23,361 nucleotides of DNA, taken from the NCBI GenBank assembly GCA_949289625.1, contig CASEPH010000238.1, forward strand, positions 1-23,361, given 5' to 3'. The DNA is from an uncultured Clostridia bacterium (GTDB taxonomy: Bacteria; Bacillota_A; Clostridia; Oscillospirales; Oscillospiraceae). Numbering within the stretch: the first letter of the stretch is position 1; every line of letters starts with the position of its first letter. Shown here piece after piece: positions 6,906-16,785 of this stretch. The notes under the pieces were generated by a model. The model made no database searches. It saw nothing but the letters and a program-made list of their open reading frames with translations, and was not told where the DNA came from. Both the position numbers and the translations under genes were made by a program.

Positions 6906-9419
6906 TCAATCCTCAGACGTATCCGTCTCGTCGGATGGTTCGCTGTCAACCTTTTCAATGGAGATGACCTTGCTGCCTTCTTCCACCCGCATAACGATGA
7001 CGCCCTGGGTATCCCGCTTATAGATATTGATGTCCTTTGCAGGCATCCGAATAATGGTACCGTCGCTGGAAATAATCATCACATCGTCGGTTTCCGTCAC
7101 CATCCGCACACCGGCCACCAGGCCGGTTTTCTTTGTGATGCTGTAGTTTTTCAAACCCTTTCCGCCGCGTTTCTGGGTCTGACGCTCTGCGCCATCTTCC
7201 CCGGACCGCATATAGTCCGCCACTGCGGTACGCTTGCCGTAACCATTTTCCGTTACAGTCAACAGGCAAGCATCCTCTTGTGCTACCTCTGCACCCACCA
7301 CAAAATCATCGGGATCCAGCTTGATGCCCCGAACACCGGCAGCATCTCGTCCCATGGGACGGACGTCTGTCTCGCTGAAGCAGATAGCCATGCCGTTGTG
7401 AGAACCAATAATGATATTGTCATCACCTTTGGTGATGGAAACAGAGATCAGTTCGTCCCCTTCCTCCAGAGAAAGTGCACGGATACCAGTTTTTCTGGCG
7501 GTGTTGATCTCCGGGAGCCGCATCCGCTTGACTGTACCCTTTCGGGTCACCATAAACAGATACCGGTCCTCCTGGAACTCTCGCAGCAGCAGCATGGCAG
7601 TGACCTGCTCTCCTTCTTCCAAAGGCAGGATATTTACAATATTGGTGCCCCGAGCCGTCCGGCTGGCTTCCGGAATCATATATCCCTTCTTCCGATGGAC
7701 TTTGCCCCGGTTGGTAAAGAACAGCACATAATCATGGGTGGAGGCAATGAACAGATTCTTCACATAGTCCTCATCCTTGAGGCTCTGAGCATTGATGCCC
7801 CGTCCGCCTCTATGCTGCGCCTTGTAGGTATCCACAGGCATCCGCTTGATATAGCCTGCTTCGCTCATGGTATAGCAGCAGTCCTCTTCCTCAATGAGAT
7901 CCTCGATGTCGATCTCATCATCCACCGGCTGGATCTCGGAAAGACGGTCGTCTCCGTATTTGTCGGCAATGGCCTGGAGCTCATCCTTCAGCACGCCCAG
8001 CAGCTTTGTCTCATCACTAAGCAATTCCAGATAATAGGCAATCTTGCTCTCCAGCTCCGCATATTCTGCTTCCAGCTTCTCCTTTTCCAGACCTTGCAGC
8101 CGTTTGAGCTGCATATCCAAAATAGCCTGGGCCTGGACCTCGGAGAGGCCAAAACGGTCCATGAGCCGCTGTCTAGCATCGTCATAGCTGGAACGGATGA
8201 TCCGAATGATTTCGTCGATATTGTCCTGGGCAATGAGCAAGCCTTCCAACAGATGGGCCCGTTCTCTGGCCTTTTTCAGGTCAAACTGGGTCCGTCTGGT
8301 GATGATTTGCTCCTGATACCGGATGTATTCATCCAAAATCTCCCGAAGAGACAGAATTTTCGGCTGCTTCTGGTTGTGTACCAGGGCCAGCAGCACCACG
8401 GCGAAGGTGGTTTCCATGGAGGTGGCGGAAAACAGCTGATTGAGGACCACCTGAGGATTGGCGTCCCGCTTGATCTCAATGACGATCCGCATGCCTTCCC
8501 GGTCCGATTCATCCCGAAGGCCGGAGATTCCCTCAATGTTCTTGTTTTTCACATGCTCGGCGATATTCTCAATCAGCCGGGCCTTGTTGACCTGATAGGG
8601 CAGTTCTGTCACAATAATGCGGACCCGATTCTGGCCGTATTCCTCAAACTCCGTTCTGGCCCGGACCTTGATCCGGCCCCGTCCGGTGGCATAGGCCGCA
8701 CGGATGCCCGCTGTCCCCATAATAATGCCTTTGGTGGGAAAATCCGGCCCCTTGATGTGCTCCATGAGATCATTGAGATCCGCTTCGGGATTATCGATGA
8801 CACAGATACAGGCGTCGATGACTTCCCGCAGGTTGTGGGGCGGGATATTCGTGGTCATACCTACGGCGATACCGGAGGAACCGTTGACCAGCAGATTAGG
8901 GAATCGGGAGGGAAGTACACGAGGTTCCTTCCGGCTCTCGTCGAAGTTGGGATCCCAATCGATGGTGTCCTTGTCGATGTCCCGCAGCATCTCATTGGAA
9001 ATTTTGCTCATCCTGGCCTCAGTATAACGGTAGGCAGCAGGGGGATCTCCGTCAATGGAGCCAAAGTTGCCGTGACCATCCACCAGGGGATACCGCATGG
9101 AAAAATCCTGTGCCAGACGCACCAGCGCGTCATATACGGAGGCGTCACCATGGGGATGATACCGGCCCAGAACGTCACCCACGCAGGTAGCGGATTTTTT
9201 AAAGGGTTTGTCCGAGGTAAGATTGTCCTCGTACATGGCGTACAGAATACGCCGATGTACAGGTTTGAGTCCGTCCCGGACGTCGGGCAGCGCCCGGGCC
9301 ACGATCACGCTCATGGCATAGTCCAGGAAGGAGTCTTTCATCTCATGTTCCAGGTCTACATTTTGAATGACCTGATTTGGAAATGAAATATCAGTACTGA
9401 TTGATTCTTTTCTTGCCAA
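6906..9419 (-). CDS. gyrA: DNA gyrase subunit A
   Basis: 837 residues. The N-terminal breakage-reunion domain has the Arg131-Tyr132 pair in AAYRYTEAR (Tyr132 forms the covalent bond with DNA). The C-terminal beta-pinwheel includes QHRGGRG near residue 535, the GyrA box that separates GyrA from ParC, and a later KRGGKG repeat; an acidic tail ends the protein. In the quinolone region GDASVYD, Ala93 stands at the E. coli Ser83 position while Asp97 matches Asp87. The start codon is TTG, eight bases after GGAGG; no ATG fits better. It follows gyrB by 26 bases. With GyrB it forms the A2B2 enzyme that introduces negative supercoils. Confidence 0.97.
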   Translation of the reverse strand: MARKESISTDISFPNQVIQNVDLEHEMKDSFLDYAMSVIVARALPDVRDGLKPVHRRILYAMYEDNLTSDKPFKKSATCVGDVLGRYHPHGDASVYDALVRLAQDFSMRYPLVDGHGNFGSIDGDPPAAYRYTEARMSKISNEMLRDIDKDTIDWDPNFDESRKEPRVLPSRFPNLLVNGSSGIAVGMTTNIPPHNLREVIDACICVIDNPEADLNDLMEHIKGPDFPTKGIIMGTAGIRAAYATGRGRIKVRARTEFEEYGQNRVRIIVTELPYQVNKARLIENIAEHVKNKNIEGISGLRDESDREGMRIVIEIKRDANPQVVLNQLFSATSMETTFAVVLLALVHNQKQPKILSLREILDEYIRYQEQIITRRTQFDLKKARERAHLLEGLLIAQDNIDEIIRIIRSSYDDARQRLMDRFGLSEVQAQAILDMQLKRLQGLEKEKLEAEYAELESKIAYYLELLSDETKLLGVLKDELQAIADKYGDDRLSEIQPVDDEIDIEDLIEEEDCCYTMSEAGYIKRMPVDTYKAQHRGGRGINAQSLKDEDYVKNLFIASTHDYVLFFTNRGKVHRKKGYMIPEASRTARGTNIVNILPLEEGEQVTAMLLLREFQEDRYLFMVTRKGTVKRMRLPEINTARKTGIRALSLEEGDELISVSITKGDDNIIIGSHNGMAICFSETDVRPMGRDAAGVRGIKLDPDDFVVGAEVAQEDACLLTVTENGYGKRTAVADYMRSGEDGAERQTQKRGGKGLKNYSITKKTGLVAGVRMVTETDDVMIISSDGTIIRMPAKDINIYKRDTQGVIVMRVEEGSKVISIEKVDSEPSDETDTSED

Positions 9420-9445
9420 AATTATGACCTCCGTTTATTGGAGAA

Positions 9446-11455
<2,010 letters not shown>

Positions 11456-11710
11456 TTACTCTGTTTTTGTAATCCGTTTTTCCAGGGTCGCACCGGAGAG
11501 CTGGGTAAAATAGACCCGCTCCATTCCATATTCCTCTGTTACGAGAAAGGTCTTTGGAATATCGTCTGTAACAGAGATCAGCCCGCCCTCCTGTTCGGCG
11601 GACTTTAAAAACTCCATGGTTTTCTTGGAAAGAGATGTCCCGTCCAGATCAAAAATTCCAATGATGGACCGGTCCCGCAGGGCCATATCTCCGCCAATGT
11701 TGATATACAT
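11456..11710 (-). CDS. remB: RemB-like extracellular matrix regulator (YaaB, DUF370)
   Basis: 84 residues. MYINIGGD, IIGIFDLD and the C-terminal FTQLSGATLEKR match the short RemA/RemB family; B. subtilis remB (yaaB) lies at the same place between recF and gyrB. RemA relatives are ring-forming DNA-binding proteins that activate matrix genes; the role of RemB is less clear. The start at 11710 shares a base with the upstream stop (TGATG), arguing for coupled translation and against the longer upstream reading frame in which the first 25 residues do not look like the family. Confidence 0.85.
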   Translation of the reverse strand: MYINIGGDMALRDRSIIGIFDLDGTSLSKKTMEFLKSAEQEGGLISVTDDIPKTFLVTEEYGMERVYFTQLSGATLEKRITKTE

Positions 11711-11961
11711 CAGCCCTGAAGCCCCCGTTCCTGGCGGTCCATATCCTCCACCACAATGTCGAATATCTCTCCCAGGCCGGCACAATACTCCAGTACCTTC
11801 CAGGGCTCGTTGGTGTGAAAATGGATTTTGATCAGGTTTTCATCTCCTACTGCCAGGAGACAATCTCCCTGAAAGTTTTGGAGAAAGTAATCATGGATTT
11901 TATCTTCTGAGAGATTCTCTCCTTCAATGAGCAGCTGTGTATCATACTTAAATTCATTCAT
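11710..11961 (-). CDS. free-standing FakA middle-domain-like small protein
   Basis: 83 residues. The sequence from LLIEGENL through GDENLIKIHFHTNEP to VLEYCAGLGEIFDIVVEDM resembles the middle domain of fatty-acid kinase FakA (YloV, DAK/DegV-linked), including the HxHTN pair (His47, His49), but there is no DAK2 kinase domain and no C-terminal FakB-binding domain. In FakA that domain is reported to hold zinc with one Cys and two His; the matching Cys seems replaced by Asp7 here. The gene has GGAG ahead of its ATG, sits 13 bases after the Nudix gene and overlaps remB by one base, so it is a real operon member rather than decay. Function unknown; the family link is recalled from FakA motifs, not computed. 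Confidence 0.7.
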   Translation of the reverse strand: MNEFKYDTQLLIEGENLSEDKIHDYFLQNFQGDCLLAVGDENLIKIHFHTNEPWKVLEYCAGLGEIFDIVVEDMDRQERGLQG

Positions 11962-11974
11962 AAACTAATCTCCA

Positions 11975-12427
11975 TTATAAAAGCATGGTCTTCCAGGACC
12001 CATCTTGGTAATATTCATACCACATTTCCGCCACATCGTCTTCCAAAAATACCCGAAGCATATCCTCCATATCCTTCGCCATGTTTCCCTGTTTCAGCTC
12101 TTCCAGCGACATCCATGCCATATGGCCTTCCCTGGAATCTCGAAGCTCCCCAGAAAATTGATCCGCCCGATAAAACAAGACGATATTTCTGCCGCTGGTG
12201 GGATGATGCCACTCTTTGACGCCGCAGATCTTTGGATGCACAATAGTAAGTCCTGTTTCTTCATAGATTTCTCGAATCACAGATCGGGTCAAGGACTCTC
12301 CCGGCTCTACTTTTCCACCTGGAAATGCTAAGCCATCCCAATCTTTCTTTTTTCGATCCTGCACCAGAACCCGTCCGTCTGCGTCCACGATCATACACAT
12401 GTTCATCAGCTTGACCTGTTCAGGCAT
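11975..12427 (-). CDS. Nudix hydrolase, 8-oxo-dGTP diphosphatase type
   Basis: 150 residues. The Nudix box spans 38-60: GKVEPGE, then REIYEETGL, fitting Gx5Ex7REUxEExGU. PGG ahead of the box and the residues WHHPTSGRNIVLFYRA afterwards resemble MutT/YjhB-like enzymes that hydrolyse oxidised nucleoside triphosphates; other substrates are possible. The start at 12427 is seven bases past the recF stop, with GGAG ten bases ahead. A longer in-frame extension upstream would overlap recF heavily and is unlike the family, so it is rejected. Within a replication operon, cleansing of the nucleotide pool is a natural role, but this is inference. Confidence 0.82.
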   Translation of the reverse strand: MPEQVKLMNMCMIVDADGRVLVQDRKKKDWDGLAFPGGKVEPGESLTRSVIREIYEETGLTIVHPKICGVKEWHHPTSGRNIVLFYRADQFSGELRDSREGHMAWMSLEELKQGNMAKDMEDMLRVFLEDDVAEMWYEYYQDGSWKTMLL

Positions 12428-12434
12428 TTTTTCT

Positions 12435-13544
12435 TCACTCCCCAGGCCGCAGTCTGCCCTGTTCCACCCAAAAAACTTGCCCAGCGGTGGTGACCTTTTC
12501 TGTTTCACAGCAGGTAATGAACACCTGTCCTGAGCGAATCTCATTGAGAATAAAATTCTGCCGTCCCTGATCCAGCTCTGAAAGCACGTCATCTAGCAGC
12601 AGCACTGGCTCTTCCCCGGTGTCGTCTCTGGCGATCTCTCGTTCTGACAGTTTCAGGGCAATTGCAGCCGTTCTGGTCTGCCCCTGGGAACCAAAGCTTT
12701 TCAGGCTTCTTCCATCCAGATATACTTCAAAATCGTCCTTATGGGGCCCAGTAAGGCATCTACCGCTTTCCAGCTCCGCTCGATAATGGCGTTCCTGATG
12801 ATCCATAATTTGATCAAACAAAATACGCATGGAAGCAAAAGGATCTGTAATGGTGGACACCGTCTGATATCGGATGGTCAGGGTTTCGCTGCCACCAGAG
12901 CAGATGCCATGATACTTCGCCGTTAGGGCCCCAAGCTTTTTGCAGTACTGAGCCCGATAGGCCACAATGGTGGCTCCGACGAGCGCCATCTGCCGGTTGA
13001 AGTCCGGCAGTGCATCCAGGAGACTCGGTTTTGTAAAATGATCCCGTAAAATACGGCTTTTACTTTCATAGAGCTTTTGATAATCCGCCACAGCCTTTTT
13101 GTATTTGGGCCGCAGCTGAGAGATGGCATTGTCCAAAAACTTTCTTCGTACAGAAGCCCCGGCTCGAAGAATTTGCAGATCCTCGGGACAAAACAGCACT
13201 GTATTGAGACAATCCTCCGCTTCAGAGGCGTTTTTCTGCTTGACGCCGTTGAGCATGATCTGCCGTCGTTTGGGACCACGGAACATGGCATAGACCAACT
13301 CCACCTCCCGCTGGGATGTGAGAATTTCCGTTTCCAGCCTTGCAAAATCCTGATCCCACCGGATCAGCTCCTCTTCCCGCCTGGTGCGGTAGGAACCACC
13401 CTGGGACAGATAAACCAGCGCTTCCAACAAATTGGTCTTTCCCTGGGCATTGTCCCCCACAATCAAATTGACCCCTGGATCAAAGGATGCCTCCAGCCGC
13501 TCATAATTCCGAAAGTTTTGAAGTGCCAGACGCTGAACTCTCAT
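12435..13544 (-). CDS. recF: DNA replication and repair protein RecF
   Basis: 369 residues, the family's normal length. SMC-like ATPase: Walker A GDNAQGKT (30-37), signature [10 protein letters not shown], Walker [12 protein letters not shown], and the terminal QVFITCCE. RecF with RecO and RecR loads RecA at single-strand gaps and stalled forks. The start MRVQRL at 13544 overlaps the rlbA stop by four bases (ATGA); the longer in-frame reading to 13619 runs through rlbA and is rejected. Confidence 0.95.
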   Translation of the reverse strand: MRVQRLALQNFRNYERLEASFDPGVNLIVGDNAQGKTNLLEALVYLSQGGSYRTRREEELIRWDQDFARLETEILTSQREVELVYAMFRGPKRRQIMLNGVKQKNASEAEDCLNTVLFCPEDLQILRAGASVRRKFLDNAISQLRPKYKKAVADYQKLYESKSRILRDHFTKPSLLDALPDFNRQMALVGATIVAYRAQYCKKLGALTAKYHGICSGGSETLTIRYQTVSTITDPFASMRILFDQIMDHQERHYRAELESGRCLTGPHKDDFEVYLDGRSLKSFGSQGQTRTAAIALKLSEREIARDDTGEEPVLLLDDVLSELDQGRQNFILNEIRSGQVFITCCETEKVTTAGQVFWVEQGRLRPGE

Positions 13545-13780
13545 TTTGTGACCTTCCACACGCTCCCATCCATGGATACCGTCATCCCCGGCGTCAATTT
13601 CTTTCCACGCATGGTGCATACTTCATTGTCAACCAGCACATCCCCGTTTTGGATCCGGTTCTTTGCTTCGCCTCCTGTTTCCACCGCACCGGAAAACTTC
13701 AAAAAGGACTCCAGCTTGATAAATTCCGTGGAGATAGGAATTTCGGCCTGGACCACAGGATTGGTCTTTTTTACTTTCAT
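13541..13780 (-). CDS. rlbA: S4-domain RNA-binding protein RlbA (YaaA)
   Basis: 79 residues. After a short lead, [39 protein letters not shown] is an S4-like RNA-binding fold as in YaaA/RlbA, always found between dnaN and recF in Firmicutes. Its RNA target is thought to be ribosomal, linked to 50S assembly. GAGGGA precedes the ATG; ten bases separate it from dnaN, and it is translationally coupled to recF. Confidence 0.9.
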   Translation of the reverse strand: MKVKKTNPVVQAEIPISTEFIKLESFLKFSGAVETGGEAKNRIQNGDVLVDNEVCTMRGKKLTPGMTVSMDGSVWKVTK

Positions 13781-13790
13781 AACATCCCTC

Positions 13791-14900
13791 TTATTCCGCT
13801 TTCAGCCGTACCGGCAGCACCATATAGGTAAATTTATCTCCCTCGCAGGGGTTGATGACCGCAGGAGAAAGATTGGTCTTGAGTTCCAAAGAAATATTTT
13901 CACTGGGTACAGCCTTGAGGGCTTCCAGGAGATACTTGCAGTTAAACCCAATTTCCATGTCGTTGCCGTTGCCTGCAATGCTGCATTCATCATAGGCATT
14001 GCCAATGGAATTGGAGGTGCGAAGAGCTGCTACATTTTCACCAAAGGTGCAGCGCACCGGACTTTTCAGCTTTTCCGAGACAATCAGGCTTACACGCTCA
14101 AGGGATTGGGTCATCTCCCGCACATTGACGGCAAGACGAATGGGGTTATCAGTAGGTACGACACGACGCCAATCCAGGAAGTCTCCCTCCAGAAGTCGAC
14201 AAATCAGCATGGCGTTTCCAACTTGAAAAGAAAGATGCTTGGTGCCCAGTACGAAAGAGGCGTCGTCATCGGAATCCTCCAAAATCTTTTCGATCTCCCG
14301 CAGCGCAGGAGAAGGCGCCACAAAGGAAATATTTCTGCCTTCCTGATATTCAATCTTTTCCCGACGCAGGGCCAGCCGATAGCCGTCTACGGCAATGACA
14401 GTGATGGTGTCCTCGTCAATCTCAAATTTACAACCGGTTTGAACAGGGCGAGTCTGGTTTTCGCTGACGGAGAATATAGTCCCGCCGATCATGTCCTTCA
14501 ACACATTTTGTGGAACATAGATTGCATTTTCCGAATCCACCTTAGGCAGCGAGGGATAATCATCCGCCGGAGAAGCCATAATAGAAAACGAACTGATGCC
14601 GCTGACGATTTTTACTTTATAGCTGTCGTCCACCCGAATGGAGACCGTATCGTCCGGAAGTCGCCGTACAATTTCTCCGAAGAGTTTGGAAGGAAATACT
14701 GCTGCCCCTTTTTCTTTGATGTTGGCATCCATAGAAACAGAAATGCCTGTTTCCAGATTATAGCCAGTCAGGGTAAGTTGATCGTCTGCGGAGACTAAAA
14801 TTCCCTCCAAAGCTGGAATTGTACTTCTCAGAGAAACAGTTCTGGAAGCCACAGAGATGGAGGAAATCAGTGTTTCCTTGTCACAGGTAAAATGGATCAT
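13791..14900 (-). CDS. dnaN: DNA polymerase III beta sliding clamp
   Basis: 369 residues in three repeated clamp domains. [23 protein letters not shown] at the start and the end MVLPVRLK (short C-terminal strand that shapes the partner-binding pocket) are typical. The ring holds polymerase III and many repair proteins on DNA. The start at 14900 is set by AAAGGAGC six bases ahead; an earlier ATG at 14942 lies inside a DnaA-box-like site and lacks a ribosome site. It heads the dnaN-rlbA-recF run. Confidence 0.95.
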   Translation of the reverse strand: MIHFTCDKETLISSISVASRTVSLRSTIPALEGILVSADDQLTLTGYNLETGISVSMDANIKEKGAAVFPSKLFGEIVRRLPDDTVSIRVDDSYKVKIVSGISSFSIMASPADDYPSLPKVDSENAIYVPQNVLKDMIGGTIFSVSENQTRPVQTGCKFEIDEDTITVIAVDGYRLALRREKIEYQEGRNISFVAPSPALREIEKILEDSDDDASFVLGTKHLSFQVGNAMLICRLLEGDFLDWRRVVPTDNPIRLAVNVREMTQSLERVSLIVSEKLKSPVRCTFGENVAALRTSNSIGNAYDECSIAGNGNDMEIGFNCKYLLEALKAVPSENISLELKTNLSPAVINPCEGDKFTYMVLPVRLKAE

Positions 14901-14982
14901 GGAAATGCTCCTTTCATTGCGTATGCGTGGATCGTTTTCCACAGAAAAATAAATCGAAGCGAAAAGAAACGGAAGATTTCCG

Positions 14983-15050
14983 TTTATAATATCAGAAAAA
15001 AGGGTTATTTTTTAGAAATCGTAGTAGGGGCTGTGGAAACAGTGGAAAAC
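14983..15050 (-). other. putative origin unwinding element with DnaA-trios
   Basis: Read on the - strand: two abutting boxes TTTTCCACT and GTTTCCACA (15049-15032), GCCCC (15031-15027), TACTACGATTTCTA (15026-15013, trio-like steps), then an AT-rich tract (15012-14983). This is the order of the B. subtilis unwinding region: DnaA boxes, GC cluster ending in CCC, TACTA-type trios, AT tract. The direction places melting towards dnaN. Confidence 0.65.
14986..14994 (-). promoter_or_regulatory. putative extended -10 promoter of dnaN
   Basis: On the - strand TGATATTAT (14994-14986) gives an extended -10; no good -35 is seen 16-18 bases upstream. It sits within the AT-rich part of the origin. Just downstream an 8-bp inverted repeat (14967-14974 and 14978-14985, 3-base gap) would cover the transcription start. 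Confidence 0.4.
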
Positions 15051-15210
15051 CCCGTTTTTTCATGAAATATACTGACATTTTTATTCTTGTCCAATTGTGG
15101 AAAAATCCAGACATTTTCCACAGAAAAAACTGCTTTTTTTGCAAAAAACAGTTTTCAACATTTCTTCCACAGGGATTTCCAGGTGGAAAAGTGGAAAAAA
15201 TAAATCTCTG

Positions 15211-15234
15211 AAAAAAGGATCCCATTTCAGGATC
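15211..15234 (-). terminator. weak terminator of dnaA
   Basis: On the - strand GATCC and GGATC (15234-15218) form a 5-bp stem with a 7-base loop, followed by CTTTTTT. The hairpin touches the dnaA stop codon. The stem is short, so readthrough into dnaN is likely. Confidence 0.4.
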
Positions 15235-16547
15235 TATAGTTTTCCATTGACGTTAGCGGTAACCTCTTTGACCACGGTTTGAAGATGGTCGCTGGAGGGT
15301 AGATTTTTTTCTACCTTGTCTACGGAGTGCATGACGGTGGTATGATCTTTTCCGAATTCTGCTGCTATGTCCTCCAGACTGAGGGTGGTGAGATTTCGGA
15401 TCAGATACATGGACACCTGGCGGGCTTCCGCGGTGGCTTTATTTCTGGCGGTACCACGAATCACCGATTCCGAGATATTGTAGTAAGAGCTGACCTCGGA
15501 GATAATGAGTTGTGCCGTGGGAAGGACCTTGTCCTTACCTCGGAACATATCCTTGATAGCTCTGGAGACGTTGGTGAGGTTGATCTCCAGACCGGTGATG
15601 TCCCGATAGGCTTTGATTTTGTTGACCGTTCCCTCCAGCTGCCGTACATTGGAGGTTACGTTCTCTGCCACATAGGAGACTACGTCATTTGGAAGCTGCA
15701 ATCCAATGGTGGCAGCTTTGTTTTCAATGATGGCTACTCTTGTCTCATAATCCGGGGGTTGAATGTCTGCAAGAAGTCCCCATTGGAATCGAGTTTTCAG
15801 TCGGTCCTCCAGCTTGCTCATAACATCCGGCGGACGGTCTGAGGTTAGAACAATCTGCTTTTTCTGTTCATAGAGGGTATTGAAGGTATGGAAAAATTCC
15901 TCCTGGGTACTCTCTTTGCCGGCGATAAACTGAATGTCGTCCATGAGAAACAGATCCGCTGTGCGATACTTGCTGCGGAATTCCACATTTTTGCCTTCGG
16001 CGATGGCTGCAATCAATTCGTTGGTGAACTGATCGCCCTTCACATAGACAATATGAAAATCAGGATTGTTTTCCTTGACCACATTGGCAATGGCATAGAG
16101 CAGATGGGTCTTTCCCAGTCCGCTTTCCCCATAGATCAGCAGTGGATTGTAGGATTCCGCAGGTTTGTTTGCCACTGCTTTGGCTGCTGCATGGGCAAAC
16201 CGGTTGGAGGACCCCACCACAAAATTTTCAAAGGTAAATTCCCGCTTGATGGCGTCCAGGTCCTCTGTTTTTTTGCTTCTGCTGCGGTATTCCTTCAGTC
16301 CCTCTTCATCCAGAATCTCCACTTTGATCTGCTGTTGCCCTACGGCCAGCATGGCTTCCGTGATATAGGGGATACACTGGGTTTCGAGAATGGGCTTCCG
16401 AAAAGGATTTGGCGTAAAAAGAACAAGCGTATCGTTGTGGAGTTCGATGACATCCACATCGTCGAACCAGGTGTTCACCAGTGCTTCGGTGTGCTGCTGC
16501 TCGATATAGGACAGGATCTTTGCCCAAAGATAGGTGGCAGAGGCCAT
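15234..16547 (-). CDS. dnaA: chromosomal replication initiator DnaA
   Basis: 437 residues. Domain I (1-80, WAKILSYIEQQ) for helicase-loader contacts, a short linker, the AAA+ domain with Walker A GESGLGKT (140-147) and Walker B LFLMDD (199-204), and domain IV with the DNA-binding signature FGKDHTTVMHSVDKVE (398-413). It binds DnaA boxes, opens oriC and recruits helicase. The start at 16547 follows AGGAG with seven bases between; an in-frame ATG at 16592 lies in the leader and is rejected. The linker (81-100) is short. Confidence 0.97.
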   Translation of the reverse strand: MASATYLWAKILSYIEQQHTEALVNTWFDDVDVIELHNDTLVLFTPNPFRKPILETQCIPYITEAMLAVGQQQIKVEILDEEGLKEYRSRSKKTEDLDAIKREFTFENFVVGSSNRFAHAAAKAVANKPAESYNPLLIYGESGLGKTHLLYAIANVVKENNPDFHIVYVKGDQFTNELIAAIAEGKNVEFRSKYRTADLFLMDDIQFIAGKESTQEEFFHTFNTLYEQKKQIVLTSDRPPDVMSKLEDRLKTRFQWGLLADIQPPDYETRVAIIENKAATIGLQLPNDVVSYVAENVTSNVRQLEGTVNKIKAYRDITGLEINLTNVSRAIKDMFRGKDKVLPTAQLIISEVSSYYNISESVIRGTARNKATAEARQVSMYLIRNLTTLSLEDIAAEFGKDHTTVMHSVDKVEKNLPSSDHLQTVVKEVTANVNGKL

Positions 16548-16607
16548 AAGATTTCTCCTCTCCGATGCAAAATAAAAGCGCCAAAGACGCACAGTTTTTT
16601 ACACTTT

Positions 16608-16636
16608 ATTATAGCAGAAGATCCCCCTAAAAGCAA
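16608..16636 (-). promoter_or_regulatory. promoter of dnaA
   Basis: On the - strand: TTGCTT (16636-16631), a 17-base spacer and TATAAT (16613-16608) preceded by TGC (extended -10). The leader would be about 54 bases. No DnaA box overlaps it, so the DnaA autoregulation seen in other bacteria is not evident here. Confidence 0.75.
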
Positions 16637-16711
16637 CAGATTTGGCCGATATACTTATTTAATTATAATATCTCTGGGCGCGCAAAATTTATTGAAATTT
16701 GAAACCTGTAC

Positions 16712-16739
16712 TTGACAATTTCGAGTTAAACGGTATGAT
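16712..16739 (+). promoter_or_regulatory. promoter of the SufC/SufB-like operon
   Basis: TTGACA (16712-16717), a 16-base spacer and TATGAT (16734-16739), about 46 bases ahead of the ATG at 16786. The spacer contains TTTCGAGTTAAA; an Fe-S-responsive Rrf2/IscR-type repressor could bind there, but no regulator gene is nearby and this is speculation. Confidence 0.7.
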
Positions 16740-16785
16740 ATAAACCGAGGCAAAAATTTCTGACAGAAAGTGAAGGAATCAATAT

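Larger units (their letters stand above)
14935..15198. other. oriC: chromosomal origin oriC with DnaA-box cluster
   Basis: The 333-base dnaA-dnaN gap carries DnaA-box-like 9-mers: TTTTCCACA at 14935-14943 and 15114-15122; its reverse, TGTGGAAAA, at 15096-15104; variants at 15032-15040, 15041-15049, 15163-15171, 15182-15190 and 15190-15198. The exact consensus TTATCCACA is absent; T at position 3 is the rule. Sites 15096-15104 and 15114-15122 face each other 9 bases apart. A 30-base near-palindrome of A/T runs (15126-15155) lies between boxes. No such boxes are seen in the dnaA-smsC gap, so a one-part origin downstream of dnaA is likely. Confidence 0.85.

Noticed and set aside
6813..9386. 857-codon open frame on the + strand opposite gyrA
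   Set aside because: It mirrors gyrA codon by codon, has no ribosome site or family motifs, and similar mirror frames occur opposite gyrB (9848-10879), dnaN/recF (13077-14798), prfC (19894-21132) and the solute-binding gene (889-2109). This is a codon-usage effect.
12428..12592. Longer Nudix start
   Set aside because: The extension overlaps recF by more than 150 bases and does not resemble Nudix N-termini.
13545..13619. Longer recF start
   Set aside because: The extra 25 residues are out-of-frame rlbA sequence; MRVQRL with ATGA overlap matches RecF starts.
16593..16785. Second DnaA-box cluster upstream of dnaA (bipartite origin)
   Set aside because: No convincing box with CCACA or TGTGG was found there; the gap is filled by the two divergent promoters.
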